Shown piece by piece: positions 44,532 through 53,658 of a stretch of DNA of 64,000 nucleotides (positions are counted from its first letter, which is position 1; each line of letters starts with the position of its first letter). The notes beneath the pieces were generated by a model that was not told where the DNA came from, ran no database searches, and saw nothing but the letters and a program-made list of their open reading frames with translations. The position numbers and the translations under genes were made by a program. The DNA comes from Betaproteobacteria bacterium UBA1934 (GTDB lineage Bacteria; Pseudomonadota; Gammaproteobacteria; Burkholderiales; Rhodocyclaceae), in the NCBI GenBank assembly GCA_002337055.1, contig DDFG01000004.1:1-64000 (forward strand), written 5' to 3'.

Positions 44532-45623
44532 TCATGCGCGCATATCGACCGGCACGCGCGGCGCGACGGCACAGAACAGCTCATAGCAAATCGTGCCGGC
44601 AGCCGCCGCGACTTGATCGGCCGGGATGTAACCACCCTCGCCCTGCCCCCACAGGGTCACCGGCGCGCCGAGCTGAGCGGCAGGAATCTCGGTGACATCG
44701 CAGGTCAGCATGTCCATCGAAATACGGCCGACGAGCCGGGTACGAACGCCACACACGGCAATCGGTGTGCCAGTGCCGGCATGACGTGGGTAACCATCCG
44801 CATAACCGCAGGCCACGATGCCGATGCGCATATCCTTCTCCGCGACGAAGTTTCCGCCGTAGCCCACCCGGTCGCCAGCCTGCAAATGCTGGATGCCGAT
44901 CAGGCGGCTTTCGAGGCTCATTACCGGGCGCAAATCAAACTTTTCCGCGCTCACGTCAGAAAAAGGGCTGCCGCCGTAGAGCATGACCCCCGGGCGAACC
45001 CAGTCGCCGTGCCCTTCCGGATGACGGAGAATCGCCGCCGAGTTGCCCAGGCTGACCGGCCCGCGCCAATCGCCGATCAGTTCGTGAAAACGCCGACATT
45101 GCTCTTGCACGCCCCGGGCGCCATCCGCATCCGCGAAGTGCGTCATATAGGTCAGGCCTGCTCCGGGCAGTTCCGTCAGCCGTTGCCGCAAGGCGGCCAT
45201 TTCCGCGCCGGAAAACCCCAAACGGTTCATGCCGCTGTTGATCTTGATATACAGGGACAACGGCGCTTCACTTCGCCAATCGGCGGCGAGCATGGCAAGC
45301 TGTTCGTCGCAATGGGCGACGGCCGTGAGCCGGTGCTCGCGCGCCAATCGCCAATCACGCGTGCTGAATACCCCTTCCAGCAACAGAATCGGCTGTTCGA
45401 TACCTGCCTCTCGCAATGCGGCGCCGGTTTCCGGCTCCAGTACCGCAAACCCGTCGGCCTCGCTGCGCAGGGCGTCAACAGCGCGCCAGAGGCCGTGCCC
45501 GTAGGCATTGGCTTTGATGACCGCCCAAATCCTCGCGCCAGGCGCATATTGCCGCGCCACGCGATAATTGTGCTGCAAGGCGCGACCGTCGAAAGTCGCA
45601 TGAATAGGGCGTGAGCAATTCAA
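44532..45623 (-). CDS. alr: Alanine racemase
   Basis: 363 residues. PLP lysine in VIKANAYGHGL near residue 39, and the second-domain Tyr in the GYADGYPR region. Makes D-alanine for peptidoglycan. The only usable start is TTG 45623, which overlaps the LysR stop as TTGA, with GGGAGAG upstream; the weak start and overlap suggest coupled, low-level translation. Confidence 0.92.
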   Translation of the reverse strand: MNCSRPIHATFDGRALQHNYRVARQYAPGARIWAVIKANAYGHGLWRAVDALRSEADGFAVLEPETGAALREAGIEQPILLLEGVFSTRDWRLAREHRLTAVAHCDEQLAMLAADWRSEAPLSLYIKINSGMNRLGFSGAEMAALRQRLTELPGAGLTYMTHFADADGARGVQEQCRRFHELIGDWRGPVSLGNSAAILRHPEGHGDWVRPGVMLYGGSPFSDVSAEKFDLRPVMSLESRLIGIQHLQAGDRVGYGGNFVAEKDMRIGIVACGYADGYPRHAGTGTPIAVCGVRTRLVGRISMDMLTCDVTEIPAAQLGAPVTLWGQGEGGYIPADQVAAAAGTICYELFCAVAPRVPVDMRA

Positions 45624-46519
45624 AGGCTGCTCTCCCGCAAGCGCTGCTTGGCAAAATCCGCAAAGGTGGAGACCAACCGGGAGCGGAATCGGTCCTTAGG
45701 CAAAATGAGCGAGAGGCGCCGCGTCAATCGTGGCTTCAGGCCGATAACGACGAGCCGGTCGCCCTCGTTCTCGCGAATCGAGTTGCGGGAAATGACGGCA
45801 AATCCCAGGCCGGTGGCAACCACGGTTTTCAGTGCTTCGAGACTCCCCAGCTCCATCTGGCTCTTGAGTTGCTCGGGGGGCACGCCTGCCGCATTGAAAT
45901 ATGATTCAGTTACTTCGCGCGTGCCGGAGCCGGGTTCTCTGGCAATGTACTCGTAGTCGCGCAATTGTCTGGGTGTAACCGCATTTGCGCCTGCCAGTGG
46001 ATAATCCGGCGCGCAGATCACCACCAGTTCGTCTTCTCCACAAAATTCAGCAACGACATTCGGATCTTTCGAAGTGGTCTCGATCACGCCAACATCCAGG
46101 GTATTTGCAGCTACGCGGCTTTCGACCGTTTCGGAATTGGCAACGACCAGGCGCGGCCGCGCCTGCGGATATAGCGCGTTGAAATCACTCAAGATACGCG
46201 GCATCGCGACTTCGGCAACGGTACTGCTGGCGCCGATCAGCAGCGTCCCGCGCATTTCTCCGGTCAATTCGGCAAGACGGGTCTCCATTTCATCGGATAG
46301 CGCGATGATCTTTTCAGCAAATCCCATCACCAGTTCGCCAGCCGGCGTCAAGCCGATACGGCCATGCCCGCGCTCGAAAAGCCTTACCTGGTAACGTTCC
46401 TCGAGCTGCCGGATTTGAAAGGTGACCGCCGGTTGCGACATGAACAGCGATTCAGCCGCACGCGTGAAGCTGCCTTGTTTTGCCACCGCGTGAAAAATCC
46501 GCAGGCGCCGGTCGGCCAT
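45620..46519 (-). CDS. LysR-family transcriptional regulator
   Basis: 299 residues. N-terminal helix-turn-helix (FTRAAESLFMSQPAVTFQIRQLEE), then a substrate-binding domain from about residue 90 (GTLLIGASSTVAEVAMP). Closest in pattern to CysL/CbbR-like regulators. It overlaps alr by 4 bp, and may regulate itself or the divergent lplT; ligand unknown. Confidence 0.9.
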   Translation of the reverse strand: MADRRLRIFHAVAKQGSFTRAAESLFMSQPAVTFQIRQLEERYQVRLFERGHGRIGLTPAGELVMGFAEKIIALSDEMETRLAELTGEMRGTLLIGASSTVAEVAMPRILSDFNALYPQARPRLVVANSETVESRVAANTLDVGVIETTSKDPNVVAEFCGEDELVVICAPDYPLAGANAVTPRQLRDYEYIAREPGSGTREVTESYFNAAGVPPEQLKSQMELGSLEALKTVVATGLGFAVISRNSIRENEGDRLVVIGLKPRLTRRLSLILPKDRFRSRLVSTFADFAKQRLRESSL

Positions 46520-46612
46520 AAAAGTCCTCTATCAAATCATTCGCAAAGGCGTATTCAATCACAAATTCACCCGAACCGGGGAGGCATGCATGTGGCCTTC
46601 AAACTTTCGTGG

Positions 46613-46618
46613 TATAAA
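46613..46618 (+). promoter_or_regulatory. Possible -10 element of lplT
   Basis: TATAAA 32 bp before the lplT start. No clear -35 partner. It lies in the 131-bp divergent gap shared with the LysR gene. Confidence 0.4.
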
Positions 46619-46650
46619 ACCCGCCCGGGATCGCTCATTGGGGCTACTTC

Positions 46651-47916
46651 GTGCCGTTTGGCTTTTATATCATCATGGCCGCGCAGTTCTTTTCGGCGCT
46701 GGCCGATAACACATTGCTGATCGCCGCCATCGCCGCCCTGCGGGAAATGAACGCTCCTTCGGCCTACGAGCCGTTGCTGAAGACCTTTTTCACCGTATCG
46801 TATGTCGTTCTGGCAGCATTTGTAGGTGCGTTTGCTGACTCCATGCCCAAGGGCAGGGTCATGTTCATCAGCAACGCGATAAAGGTCATCGGCTGCGGCA
46901 TGATGTTCTTCGAGATGCATCCGCTACTGGCCTATGCGGTCGTCGGGCTGGGCGCCGCCGCCTATTCACCGGCAAAGTACGGCATACTGACTGAGTATCT
47001 TCCCCACCGTCTGCTGGTCGTCGCCAACGGCTGGATCGAGGGGCTGACAGTGGGCGCCATTATCCTTGGTGTCGTACTGGGAGGCTTTTTGATCAAGCCG
47101 GAAGTGGCGCATGTGTTGCTCAACTTCGATTTTCCGATGATCGACACTGGGATCAATACGGTCAGTGAAATGACCATCTGCATTGTCGCCGTGCTCTATC
47201 TGATCGCGGCGGTAATCAACCTCTATGTTCCACATACCGGAGTCGATCACAAACCACTCAAGAAGAACCCCTGGTATCTGATCCACGAATTCAATCACTG
47301 TCTCGTACTGCTGTGGCGAGACCGGCTCGGCCAGATCTCGCTAGCGGTCACCACCCTGTTCTGGGGTGCAGGCGCCACCTTGCAGTTCATCGTGATCAAG
47401 TGGTCGGAAACCTCACTTCACCTCGATCTCTCGAAATCCTCGATGCTACAGGGTGTGGTTGCGCTCGGCGTTGCGCTGGGCGCGATCATCGCCGCCAAGT
47501 TCGTGACATTGCGCAAATCGGTCAGGGTCATCCCGCTCGGTATTGCCATGGGCATCATTGTGCTGGTCATGAACTTCGTGCATGACATCTGGCTGGCGAT
47601 TCCACTGCTCATCCTGATTGGCGGATTGTCAGGATTCTTTGTCGTTCCCATGAATGCGCTGTTGCAACATCGCGGCCATATCCTCATGGGTGCGGGGCAC
47701 TCCATCGCCGTGCAGAATTTCAATGAAAACCTCTCCATTCTGGCAATGACCGGCCTGTACTACGCCATGATCCGCGCCGATCTCTCCATTTACACCGTGC
47801 TGACGCTGTTTGGGCTGTTTGTCAGTACCGCGATGTACCTGGTGCGGCGTCGGCATCTGGCCAATCAGGCCGAGCGCGACGATGTGATGCACCTCGACGA
47901 TTCCTGCTGCCATTGA
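46651..47916 (+). CDS. lplT: Lysophospholipid transporter LplT
   Basis: 421 residues, 12 hydrophobic segments, MFS fold. N-terminus IIMAAQFFSALADNTLLIAA and ADSMPKGRVMF fit LplT, which flips lysophospholipids to the inner leaflet for re-acylation. The start is GTG 46651 with GGGGCT before it. E. coli has the acyltransferase aas next to lplT; here no such gene is close. Confidence 0.92.
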   Translation: MPFGFYIIMAAQFFSALADNTLLIAAIAALREMNAPSAYEPLLKTFFTVSYVVLAAFVGAFADSMPKGRVMFISNAIKVIGCGMMFFEMHPLLAYAVVGLGAAAYSPAKYGILTEYLPHRLLVVANGWIEGLTVGAIILGVVLGGFLIKPEVAHVLLNFDFPMIDTGINTVSEMTICIVAVLYLIAAVINLYVPHTGVDHKPLKKNPWYLIHEFNHCLVLLWRDRLGQISLAVTTLFWGAGATLQFIVIKWSETSLHLDLSKSSMLQGVVALGVALGAIIAAKFVTLRKSVRVIPLGIAMGIIVLVMNFVHDIWLAIPLLILIGGLSGFFVVPMNALLQHRGHILMGAGHSIAVQNFNENLSILAMTGLYYAMIRADLSIYTVLTLFGLFVSTAMYLVRRRHLANQAERDDVMHLDDSCCH

Positions 47917-47931
47917 GGCGTCGCGAATCGG

Positions 47932-48675
47932 TCACCCATCCGTGTCGTTGCCCGTGCTCAGAAGCTGGCGGGCAAAAAGCAGGTCTTCCCAGGCTTTGGC
48001 CTTGTCCGGCAGATTGCGCAGCAGGTATGCCGGGTGGTACGTCACAGCGACGGGAATGCCTTCGTAATCGAAGCGTTTGCCACGCAGGCTGCCCAATGCG
48101 CGATCATCGCCGAGCACGGAATGAACCGCGGCACGTCCCAACAGAACGATGATGCGTGGCTTTAACAGAGCGATCTGGCGCGCCAGGAACGGCCGGCATG
48201 CCGCCATTTCAGTCGCTTCAGGCGTACGATTGCCTTCTGGGCGACATTTCACGGCGTTGGCAATATAAACGCCCTGCCCGCGCTTGAGGTCCAGCGCCGC
48301 CAGCATGTTATCGAGCAATTTGCCCGCCTGACCGACAAAAGGTTCTCCGCGCGCGTCCTCCTCGGCACCCGGACCTTCGCCGACGAACAGCCAGGTCGGT
48401 GCACGGTCCCCCACGCCCAACACCGCCTGATGCCGCTTTTCCGCCAACGGGCAGGCACGGCAGGCGGCGGTGGTCCGTTCGAGCGCCGCCCAATCCATGG
48501 CGGCAATCTCGCCAGCATCGGCGCTGGAGTCCTTGTCGGCAACGACGACTGCCGGCGCCAGCAAGACGGCTTCCCGCTCGGATGGCGTTGCAACTCGCTG
48601 CCCGGAGGTGCCGCGTAAACACCACAGGGGCGTAATACCCATTTCCGCCAACATCTGCTCACGGGTGAGGCTCAT
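47932..48675 (-). CDS. Type-4 uracil-DNA glycosylase
   Basis: 247 residues. Family motifs GEGPGAEEDARGEPFVGQAG and the late TYHPAYLLR. Cysteines in CRACPL, KCRPEG and AACRPF fit the 4Fe-4S site of thermophile-type (family 4) glycosylases. Removes uracil from DNA. The start overlaps the rimI stop by 4 bp. The N-terminal 70 residues are poorly conserved. Confidence 0.92.
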   Translation of the reverse strand: MSLTREQMLAEMGITPLWCLRGTSGQRVATPSEREAVLLAPAVVVADKDSSADAGEIAAMDWAALERTTAACRACPLAEKRHQAVLGVGDRAPTWLFVGEGPGAEEDARGEPFVGQAGKLLDNMLAALDLKRGQGVYIANAVKCRPEGNRTPEATEMAACRPFLARQIALLKPRIIVLLGRAAVHSVLGDDRALGSLRGKRFDYEGIPVAVTYHPAYLLRNLPDKAKAWEDLLFARQLLSTGNDTDG

Positions 48676-49133
48676 GGAATTTCCCTCTTGAAGACCAGTG
48701 CGTCCTCGCGCGACATCGCGCCAGGATAGTAACCTTTGCGCACGCCGACCTGCCTGAATCCGAAATGACGATACAGTTTGGCAGCCGCTTGATTGCCGAC
48801 ACGCACCTCCAGAAACATCGCGGAGGCATGATGATCGACCGCCACCGCCAGCGCATGCGAGAGCAGCCGGGCACCGTGCCCCTGCCCCTGGCAGGCGGGC
48901 GCTACCGCGATATTCAGCAAATGCACCTCATCCAGCACCGACATGACGACTGAAAATCCGATCAGATCGCCACCCAGCCGGCACACCCAGCAACTGTGCC
49001 CAGCCGCCAGCGAGTCCCGGAAATTTCCCTCCGACCACGGAAAGGCTTGCACCCGCGCCTCCAGGGCCGCCACCGCGGAAATATCCCGACCGTTCATGGG
49101 CAATAATTCGGCGACCAAAGCAAAGGCTTTCAC
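48672..49133 (-). CDS. rimI: Ribosomal protein bS18 N-acetyltransferase
   Basis: 153 residues, GNAT fold. Acetyl-CoA motif VAPACQGQGHGARLL, LEVRVGNQAAAKLYRHFGF and YYPGAMSREDALVF, all typical of RimI. Overlaps tsaB by 4 bp. Confidence 0.93.
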   Translation of the reverse strand: MKAFALVAELLPMNGRDISAVAALEARVQAFPWSEGNFRDSLAAGHSCWVCRLGGDLIGFSVVMSVLDEVHLLNIAVAPACQGQGHGARLLSHALAVAVDHHASAMFLEVRVGNQAAAKLYRHFGFRQVGVRKGYYPGAMSREDALVFKREIP

Positions 49134-49819
49134 GCCCGTCCGCCCGTCGCCAGACGCTCAGCCACCGTCAGCGCCACCTTGTCGCGCACGTAGAGCGGCG
49201 CTGCCTGCGCGGCATCCATTCCGCACCCAGCAGCCAGCAACGGCGCTGCCAGCGTGACCACTGCCGCCGCATCCGGCATCGCGCTGGGCAGTCGGACCAG
49301 CTCTTTTTCCGCTGCGCGCCATTCCAGAACCGGATAAGCTCTCAGCGCATTGCCAGCGATCGTCCAACCGGGTTCGTCGGGCAGACAGACGCTTTCTGGC
49401 GAATCGACCGTGATATCGCCAAGCAACCTCATCTGATCGTTCTCGCGCAGATAACGACCGGAATATACCTCCCCCATGCGCGCATCGAGTGCTGCCAGAC
49501 ATTGTGCTTGGCCACTACGCCAGGCCAGGGCTGCCAGGCTGGAAACAGGGATGACCGGGCGATCCAGCGCGATAGCCAATCCCTGCGCCAGCGCACAGGC
49601 GACCCGCAGACCCGTGAAGGCTCCCGGGCCAGAACCAAAGGCAATAGCATCCAGTGCACCATAATTTAACCCGGCGTCAGCCAGCAGCGCCTTTATCGAG
49701 GGAAGCAGGGTTGCCGAGTGAGCCTGCCCGGGAGGGCAAAAAGATTCCAGAACAGCACCTTCTTGCCATAGCGCGCAGGAGCCAAGATCGGTGGAGGTTT
49801 CGAGGGCCAGAATTCGCAT
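49130..49819 (-). CDS. tsaB: tRNA threonylcarbamoyladenosine protein TsaB
   Basis: 229 residues. N-terminus RILALETSTDLGSCAL, and SGPGAFTGLRVACALAQGLA, as in the TsaB/YeaZ family. Works with TsaD and TsaE to make t6A37 in tRNA. ATG 49819 (MRILALE) is clear; the longer frame to 49966 enters the DUF3106 gene. Confidence 0.94.
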   Translation of the reverse strand: MRILALETSTDLGSCALWQEGAVLESFCPPGQAHSATLLPSIKALLADAGLNYGALDAIAFGSGPGAFTGLRVACALAQGLAIALDRPVIPVSSLAALAWRSGQAQCLAALDARMGEVYSGRYLRENDQMRLLGDITVDSPESVCLPDEPGWTIAGNALRAYPVLEWRAAEKELVRLPSAMPDAAAVVTLAAPLLAAGCGMDAAQAAPLYVRDKVALTVAERLATGGRA

Positions 49820-49869
49820 TCGGCCGATTTTACAGGAGCGCCGGCACGCCGGCGACGGCCGGAGCCCGT

Positions 49870-50340
49870 TCAGCGTCCGCGCCAACCCCAAGCCTGTCCA
49901 CGCGCCGGCCGATTCTCCGGTGCGGCATCCCGCGTGGCACGCCACTCTTCGCGTTGCGCTTGCCATTGTTCGCGCTGAATCTGGCGCTGCTCGCGCAGCG
50001 CCCGCCGTTCGTCCACCGGCAATTGCTGCCAGTGTTCGCGCATTTGCTGCCGCATTTGCTGTCGCTCTTCCGGCGTCATGGCGGTGATGTGTTCGCGAAT
50101 TTCTTGTCGCGCCTGCACTTTTTGATCCATGGGCATAGCACGCCAGCGTGCTTCAGCTTGCAGCCTTTCCGCCGGCGAAAGGCGCAGAAAGCGCTCCGCG
50201 CGTTCCGCAGCGCCCGCGCGACCATTTTGCTGCGCATACGCTGTTTCTCCAGCCAACATAGCAAGCGCCAGCAATCCCGCGCCGCAGGTACGCAAAACCC
50301 GGTGGTAGGAAAGAGAACGGAGCAAGGCTTCGGATTTCAT
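49870..50340 (-). CDS. DUF3106 family exported protein
   Basis: 156 residues. Signal peptide with LLALAMLAGETAYAQ, cleavage probably after AYA. The rest is charged, rich in Arg, Glu and Gln, and helical, with SPAERLQAEARW and MTPEERQQMRQQM repeats of the DUF3106 family, found mainly in betaproteobacteria. Envelope or heavy-metal-stress role is not shown. Confidence 0.85.
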   Translation of the reverse strand: MKSEALLRSLSYHRVLRTCGAGLLALAMLAGETAYAQQNGRAGAAERAERFLRLSPAERLQAEARWRAMPMDQKVQARQEIREHITAMTPEERQQMRQQMREHWQQLPVDERRALREQRQIQREQWQAQREEWRATRDAAPENRPARGQAWGWRGR

Positions 50341-50361
50341 GATGACTATTTTCCAGCGCGA

Positions 50362-50445
50362 TTGTAATCAGACTATTGCTCGTCCGGCGCGTCTTGTAAC
50401 AATCTGTTTCAGAAAACGCGGAAGCAAAAGCTTGTTACCATTGTG
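50362..50445. promoter_or_regulatory. Possible OmpR-type binding repeats before ompR
   Basis: Three related TTGTAA/TTGTTAC motifs lie at about 50362, 50394 and 50432. Two are extended: CTTGTAACAATCTG (50393-50406) and CTTGTTACCATTGTG (50431-50445), 38 bp apart. They could be autoregulatory sites; this is pattern-based inference. Confidence 0.35.
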
Positions 50446-50482
50446 TCGTCACCATCTCGGGGTTTCAACGTAGGGTAGCGCC

Positions 50483-51208
50483 ATGAACGAAAGACAATAC
50501 CGCATTCTGGTCGTCGACGACGACAGTCGCCTGCGCGACCTGCTTACCCGCTATCTTGGCGAACAGGGATTTGAAGTCAAGGCCGTTGGCGATTCAGGCC
50601 AGATGGATCGTGCCCGTGGCCGAGAGCACTTCGACCTGATAGTACTTGACCTGATGTTGCCGGGTGAAGATGGTTTGGCCATTTGCCGGCGCTTGCGCGG
50701 CACTGGCGACACCTGCCCGATTGTTATGCTCACAGCCAAGGGTGACGAAATCGACCGAATCGTCGGACTTGAAATGGGGGCTGACGACTATCTGCCCAAA
50801 CCGTTCAATCCGCGCGAACTCCTCGCCCGTATCCAGGCGGTACTGCGTCGTCAGGGCACCACCCCTCCGGGCGCGCCGGCGCCGGAAGACGAGATGGTGC
50901 GGTTCGGCCAGGTCGAAGTCGATCTAGCTGCGCGCAGCCTGAAACGCGACGGCGAATCGCAGATTCTGACCACCGGCGAATTCGCAGTGCTGCGCGTCTT
51001 GCTGCAACACCCGCGCCAGCCGCTATCTCGCGACAAACTGATGACACTGGCTCGTGGGCGGGAACAAGGACCATTCGATCGCGCCATCGATGTGCAGGTA
51101 TCGCGTCTGCGCAAGCTGGTCGAACCCGACCCGGCCAAGCCGCGCTACTTGCAGACTGTCTGGGGATTCGGCTACGTTTTTGTGCCGGACGGTAGCGCGC
51201 AGGAATGA
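50483..51208 (+). CDS. ompR: OmpR-type response regulator
   Basis: 241 residues. Receiver domain with the acidic DDD near residue 14, phospho-acceptor in LIVLDLMLPGEDG, and TAKG...DYLPKPFNPRELLARI almost as in E. coli OmpR. The C-terminal winged helix (about 140-235) binds DNA. It overlaps the sensor kinase gene by 4 bp. It probably controls envelope or osmotic genes. Confidence 0.93.
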   Translation: MNERQYRILVVDDDSRLRDLLTRYLGEQGFEVKAVGDSGQMDRARGREHFDLIVLDLMLPGEDGLAICRRLRGTGDTCPIVMLTAKGDEIDRIVGLEMGADDYLPKPFNPRELLARIQAVLRRQGTTPPGAPAPEDEMVRFGQVEVDLAARSLKRDGESQILTTGEFAVLRVLLQHPRQPLSRDKLMTLARGREQGPFDRAIDVQVSRLRKLVEPDPAKPRYLQTVWGFGYVFVPDGSAQE

Positions 51209-52512
51209 TCCTGCTGCCGCGCACCCTGCTGGCGCGCACTTTTCTGTTGGCCGCGGCCCTGGTACTGGCGACAACCTCCACCTGGCTGATCGTTTTCCGC
51301 ATCTATGAAGCCGAGCCGCGCGCCCGCGAAGCCGCACAACTGGCCGCCAGTGCGGTCAATCTAGTGCGCGCCGCACTACTCGCCTCCTCGCCTGAAAAGC
51401 GGCCCGACTTCTTCAGCGATGTCGGCGCCCGCGAAGGTATCCGCCTGCTGCCCGCAGAAACCGAAGACCGTTTGGGCGCCCTGCCCGACGAACGTTTTTA
51501 TCGTTTGTTACAGCTTGAAGTCGCGGCTCGGCTGGGGCCCAAAACGCGTGTAGCGATGTCCGTCAATGACGAATCGGGGTTCTGGGTGAGCTTTCACCTC
51601 GACGACGAGGATGACGATGAGTACTGGGTTGTGTTGCCACCGGAACACGCCGAAATCGACTTTGCCTGGCATTGGCTGACCTGGGGAGTTCTCGCCCTCG
51701 CCCTCGCGCTGCTTTTTGCATGGTGGCTGGCTTCGAGGCTGAGTCGGCCGCTTGCGGCACTGGCCGAGGCGGCTTCGACGGTTGGTCGCGGCGAACGACC
51801 CAACCCGGTGGCCGAAGTCGGTGCCGAGGAAATGCAGCAACTCGCCCGCGCCTTCAATCGTATGGCCACCGATCTCGAACAGCACGAGCGCGATCGTGCG
51901 GAAGTGTTGGCCGGAATTTCGCACGACTTGCGCACCCCCCTCACACGACTGCGTCTCGAAGCCGAGATGAGCCTTGCGGACGAATCGACCCGACAGGCGG
52001 TAGTCGCCGATATCGAACAGATGGAGGCGGTGATCGCGCAGTTTCTTGATTATGCGCGCGGCGAACAAGGAGAAGCAGCCGAGGAGACCGACACCGACCG
52101 ATTGCTGGATGACATCGCCGCCCGGCATCGCCGGCCGGGTCGATCGCTGATCGCCGAAATCGCCCCGCTGGCGCCCAGCCACTTGCGCCCGAAAGCCTTG
52201 GCTCGGGCGGTCGACAACCTGATCGAAAACGCCTTCAAATACGGAGGAGGCGAAGTCACGTTGAGCGCCTTCACGCAGGCTCACAATCTTGTGATCGAAG
52301 TGCTCGACCGTGGCCCGGGCATTCCGGAGGCCGATGCCGAGCGCGTGCGTCGTCCCTTCATACGTCTCGACAGCGCCCGCAGCGAAGCCACTGGCACGGG
52401 GCTGGGTCTCGCCATCGTCGAACGGATTGCCAGACTGCACGGCGGCAGGCTGGATTTGTTGCCCCGTGAAGGTGGCGGTCTTCGGGCGAGACTGATTCTG
52501 CCTATCAAATAA
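51205..52512 (+). CDS. envZ: EnvZ-type sensor histidine kinase
   Basis: 435 residues. Two membrane segments (about 8-30 and 155-180), a periplasmic domain between them, HAMP, then phospho-acceptor in GISHDLRTPLTRLR, and ATP-binding DRGPGIP and GTGLGLAIV. It phosphorylates the OmpR-type regulator encoded just upstream. Its end overlaps the convergent HDOD gene by 8 bp. Confidence 0.92.
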   Translation: MILLPRTLLARTFLLAAALVLATTSTWLIVFRIYEAEPRAREAAQLAASAVNLVRAALLASSPEKRPDFFSDVGAREGIRLLPAETEDRLGALPDERFYRLLQLEVAARLGPKTRVAMSVNDESGFWVSFHLDDEDDDEYWVVLPPEHAEIDFAWHWLTWGVLALALALLFAWWLASRLSRPLAALAEAASTVGRGERPNPVAEVGAEEMQQLARAFNRMATDLEQHERDRAEVLAGISHDLRTPLTRLRLEAEMSLADESTRQAVVADIEQMEAVIAQFLDYARGEQGEAAEETDTDRLLDDIAARHRRPGRSLIAEIAPLAPSHLRPKALARAVDNLIENAFKYGGGEVTLSAFTQAHNLVIEVLDRGPGIPEADAERVRRPFIRLDSARSEATGTGLGLAIVERIARLHGGRLDLLPREGGGLRARLILPIK

Positions 52513-53341
52513 GTATGTGGCGCGCTTCGTCGAAGCCAGATTCGATTCGCGGCAACGCCCGCGCATAGGCGTGCCAGTCGCCGCCGAGGCGCTGCCAGGT
52601 CACGCGATCCAGCGGCATGACGGGATAGGCACTGCCCTCCAGTTGCAGTACCTGCGTGGTGGCATCCGCCAGATGCACCAGATTGGCCAGAGAATCGGCC
52701 GTTTCCGTTGCTGGCGCGTGGTGCCCCGACACGGCCTCGCGCAAGGGGGACGGGAAATGCCACGCCTCCGCAAGCAGTCCACCCACTTCACCGTGGTCAA
52801 TCCCGAGCAAGTCGCGCTCAGCCACCACCAGAAAACAATCGTGGCTCTTGCGATAGGCCAGGACTTCACCATATTCGGTTGGAAAGTTGGCTGCCAGCGC
52901 AAGTTTGCCAATGTCGTGCAACAACCCCGCCGTAAAGGCGAGATCACGATTCACGCCCGCCATGGTGGCCAGTTCCAGCGCCGCGATGGCGGCTCCCACA
53001 CCGTGCAACTGATAAGAGTGCGCGTCGAAACCGGGGCAACGGTCGGCGCGCAGCAACCCACTCATGCCGATTGCCAGCACCATGCTGCGAACCGCGCGAA
53101 AGCCGAGCACAACCACTGCTTCCTGAATTGTCGAGACCCTGTTCTGCAAACCGTAAAATGACGAATTGGCAACCCGCAGAACCCGTGCAGCCAGAGCCTG
53201 ATCGTGCGCAATGCGACGCGCGACCTGATCGACATCGATATCGTCGTTGGCGAAACTGGCCAGCAATTCGGTCACCACACCTGGCAGCGAGGGCAACAGC
53301 CGAAGCTTCTCGGCCACCTTGACCCGATCAAGAGAAGTCAT
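52505..53341 (-). CDS. HDOD domain signalling protein
   Basis: 278 residues. One HDOD domain (about 10-210): LPSLPGVVTELLASF, IAHDQALAARVLRVANSSFYG, and GLLHDIGKLALA. HDOD proteins are HD-like but often not enzymatic, and act in signalling with c-di-GMP or kinases. Third gene of an operon with a small protein and a GGDEF-EAL protein. Confidence 0.88.
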   Translation of the reverse strand: MTSLDRVKVAEKLRLLPSLPGVVTELLASFANDDIDVDQVARRIAHDQALAARVLRVANSSFYGLQNRVSTIQEAVVVLGFRAVRSMVLAIGMSGLLRADRCPGFDAHSYQLHGVGAAIAALELATMAGVNRDLAFTAGLLHDIGKLALAANFPTEYGEVLAYRKSHDCFLVVAERDLLGIDHGEVGGLLAEAWHFPSPLREAVSGHHAPATETADSLANLVHLADATTQVLQLEGSAYPVMPLDRVTWQRLGGDWHAYARALPRIESGFDEARHILI

Positions 53342-53658
53342 TCGCCATGCTCCAAACGGTAATCGAAAACCACCTGATAGAGGGCCTGAGTTTCTTCTGA
53401 ATCCCCCGCCAGGCGAAAGATCTGATCCAAGCGGTGTTTGATGCGAAGTGAGCGCGCCGCGAACACCTCGGCATCCTCTTCCACGATCAGTTCAACCATT
53501 ACCGCCTGTACATCACGCCTGATGAGGCTGGCGATTGTGCCCTCCGTCAGCACTGTGCCTGTGGATACCAGCACACGCCCTGCGTCATCGAGTACCGACT
53601 CCGCCACGGTCATGCCGGGCGCTAGTCCCTCGCTGGCGATCAATTCAATTCTTTTCAT
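53338..53658 (-). CDS. Small protein of the HDOD/GGDEF-EAL operon
   Basis: 106 residues. N-terminal part IELIASEGLAPGMTVAESVLDDAGRVLVSTGTVLTE resembles the short beta-rich module found before HD-GYP domains (not a full enzyme). No catalytic motif seen. It overlaps both neighbours by 4 bp, so it probably works with them. ATG 53658 is used. Confidence 0.7.
   Translation of the reverse strand: MKRIELIASEGLAPGMTVAESVLDDAGRVLVSTGTVLTEGTIASLIRRDVQAVMVELIVEEDAEVFAARSLRIKHRLDQIFRLAGDSEETQALYQVVFDYRLEHGE

Noticed and set aside
43482..45614. A 710-codon open frame opposite radA and alr
   Set aside because: It runs across two convincing genes on the other strand and has no domain pattern; codon bias of the true genes explains it.
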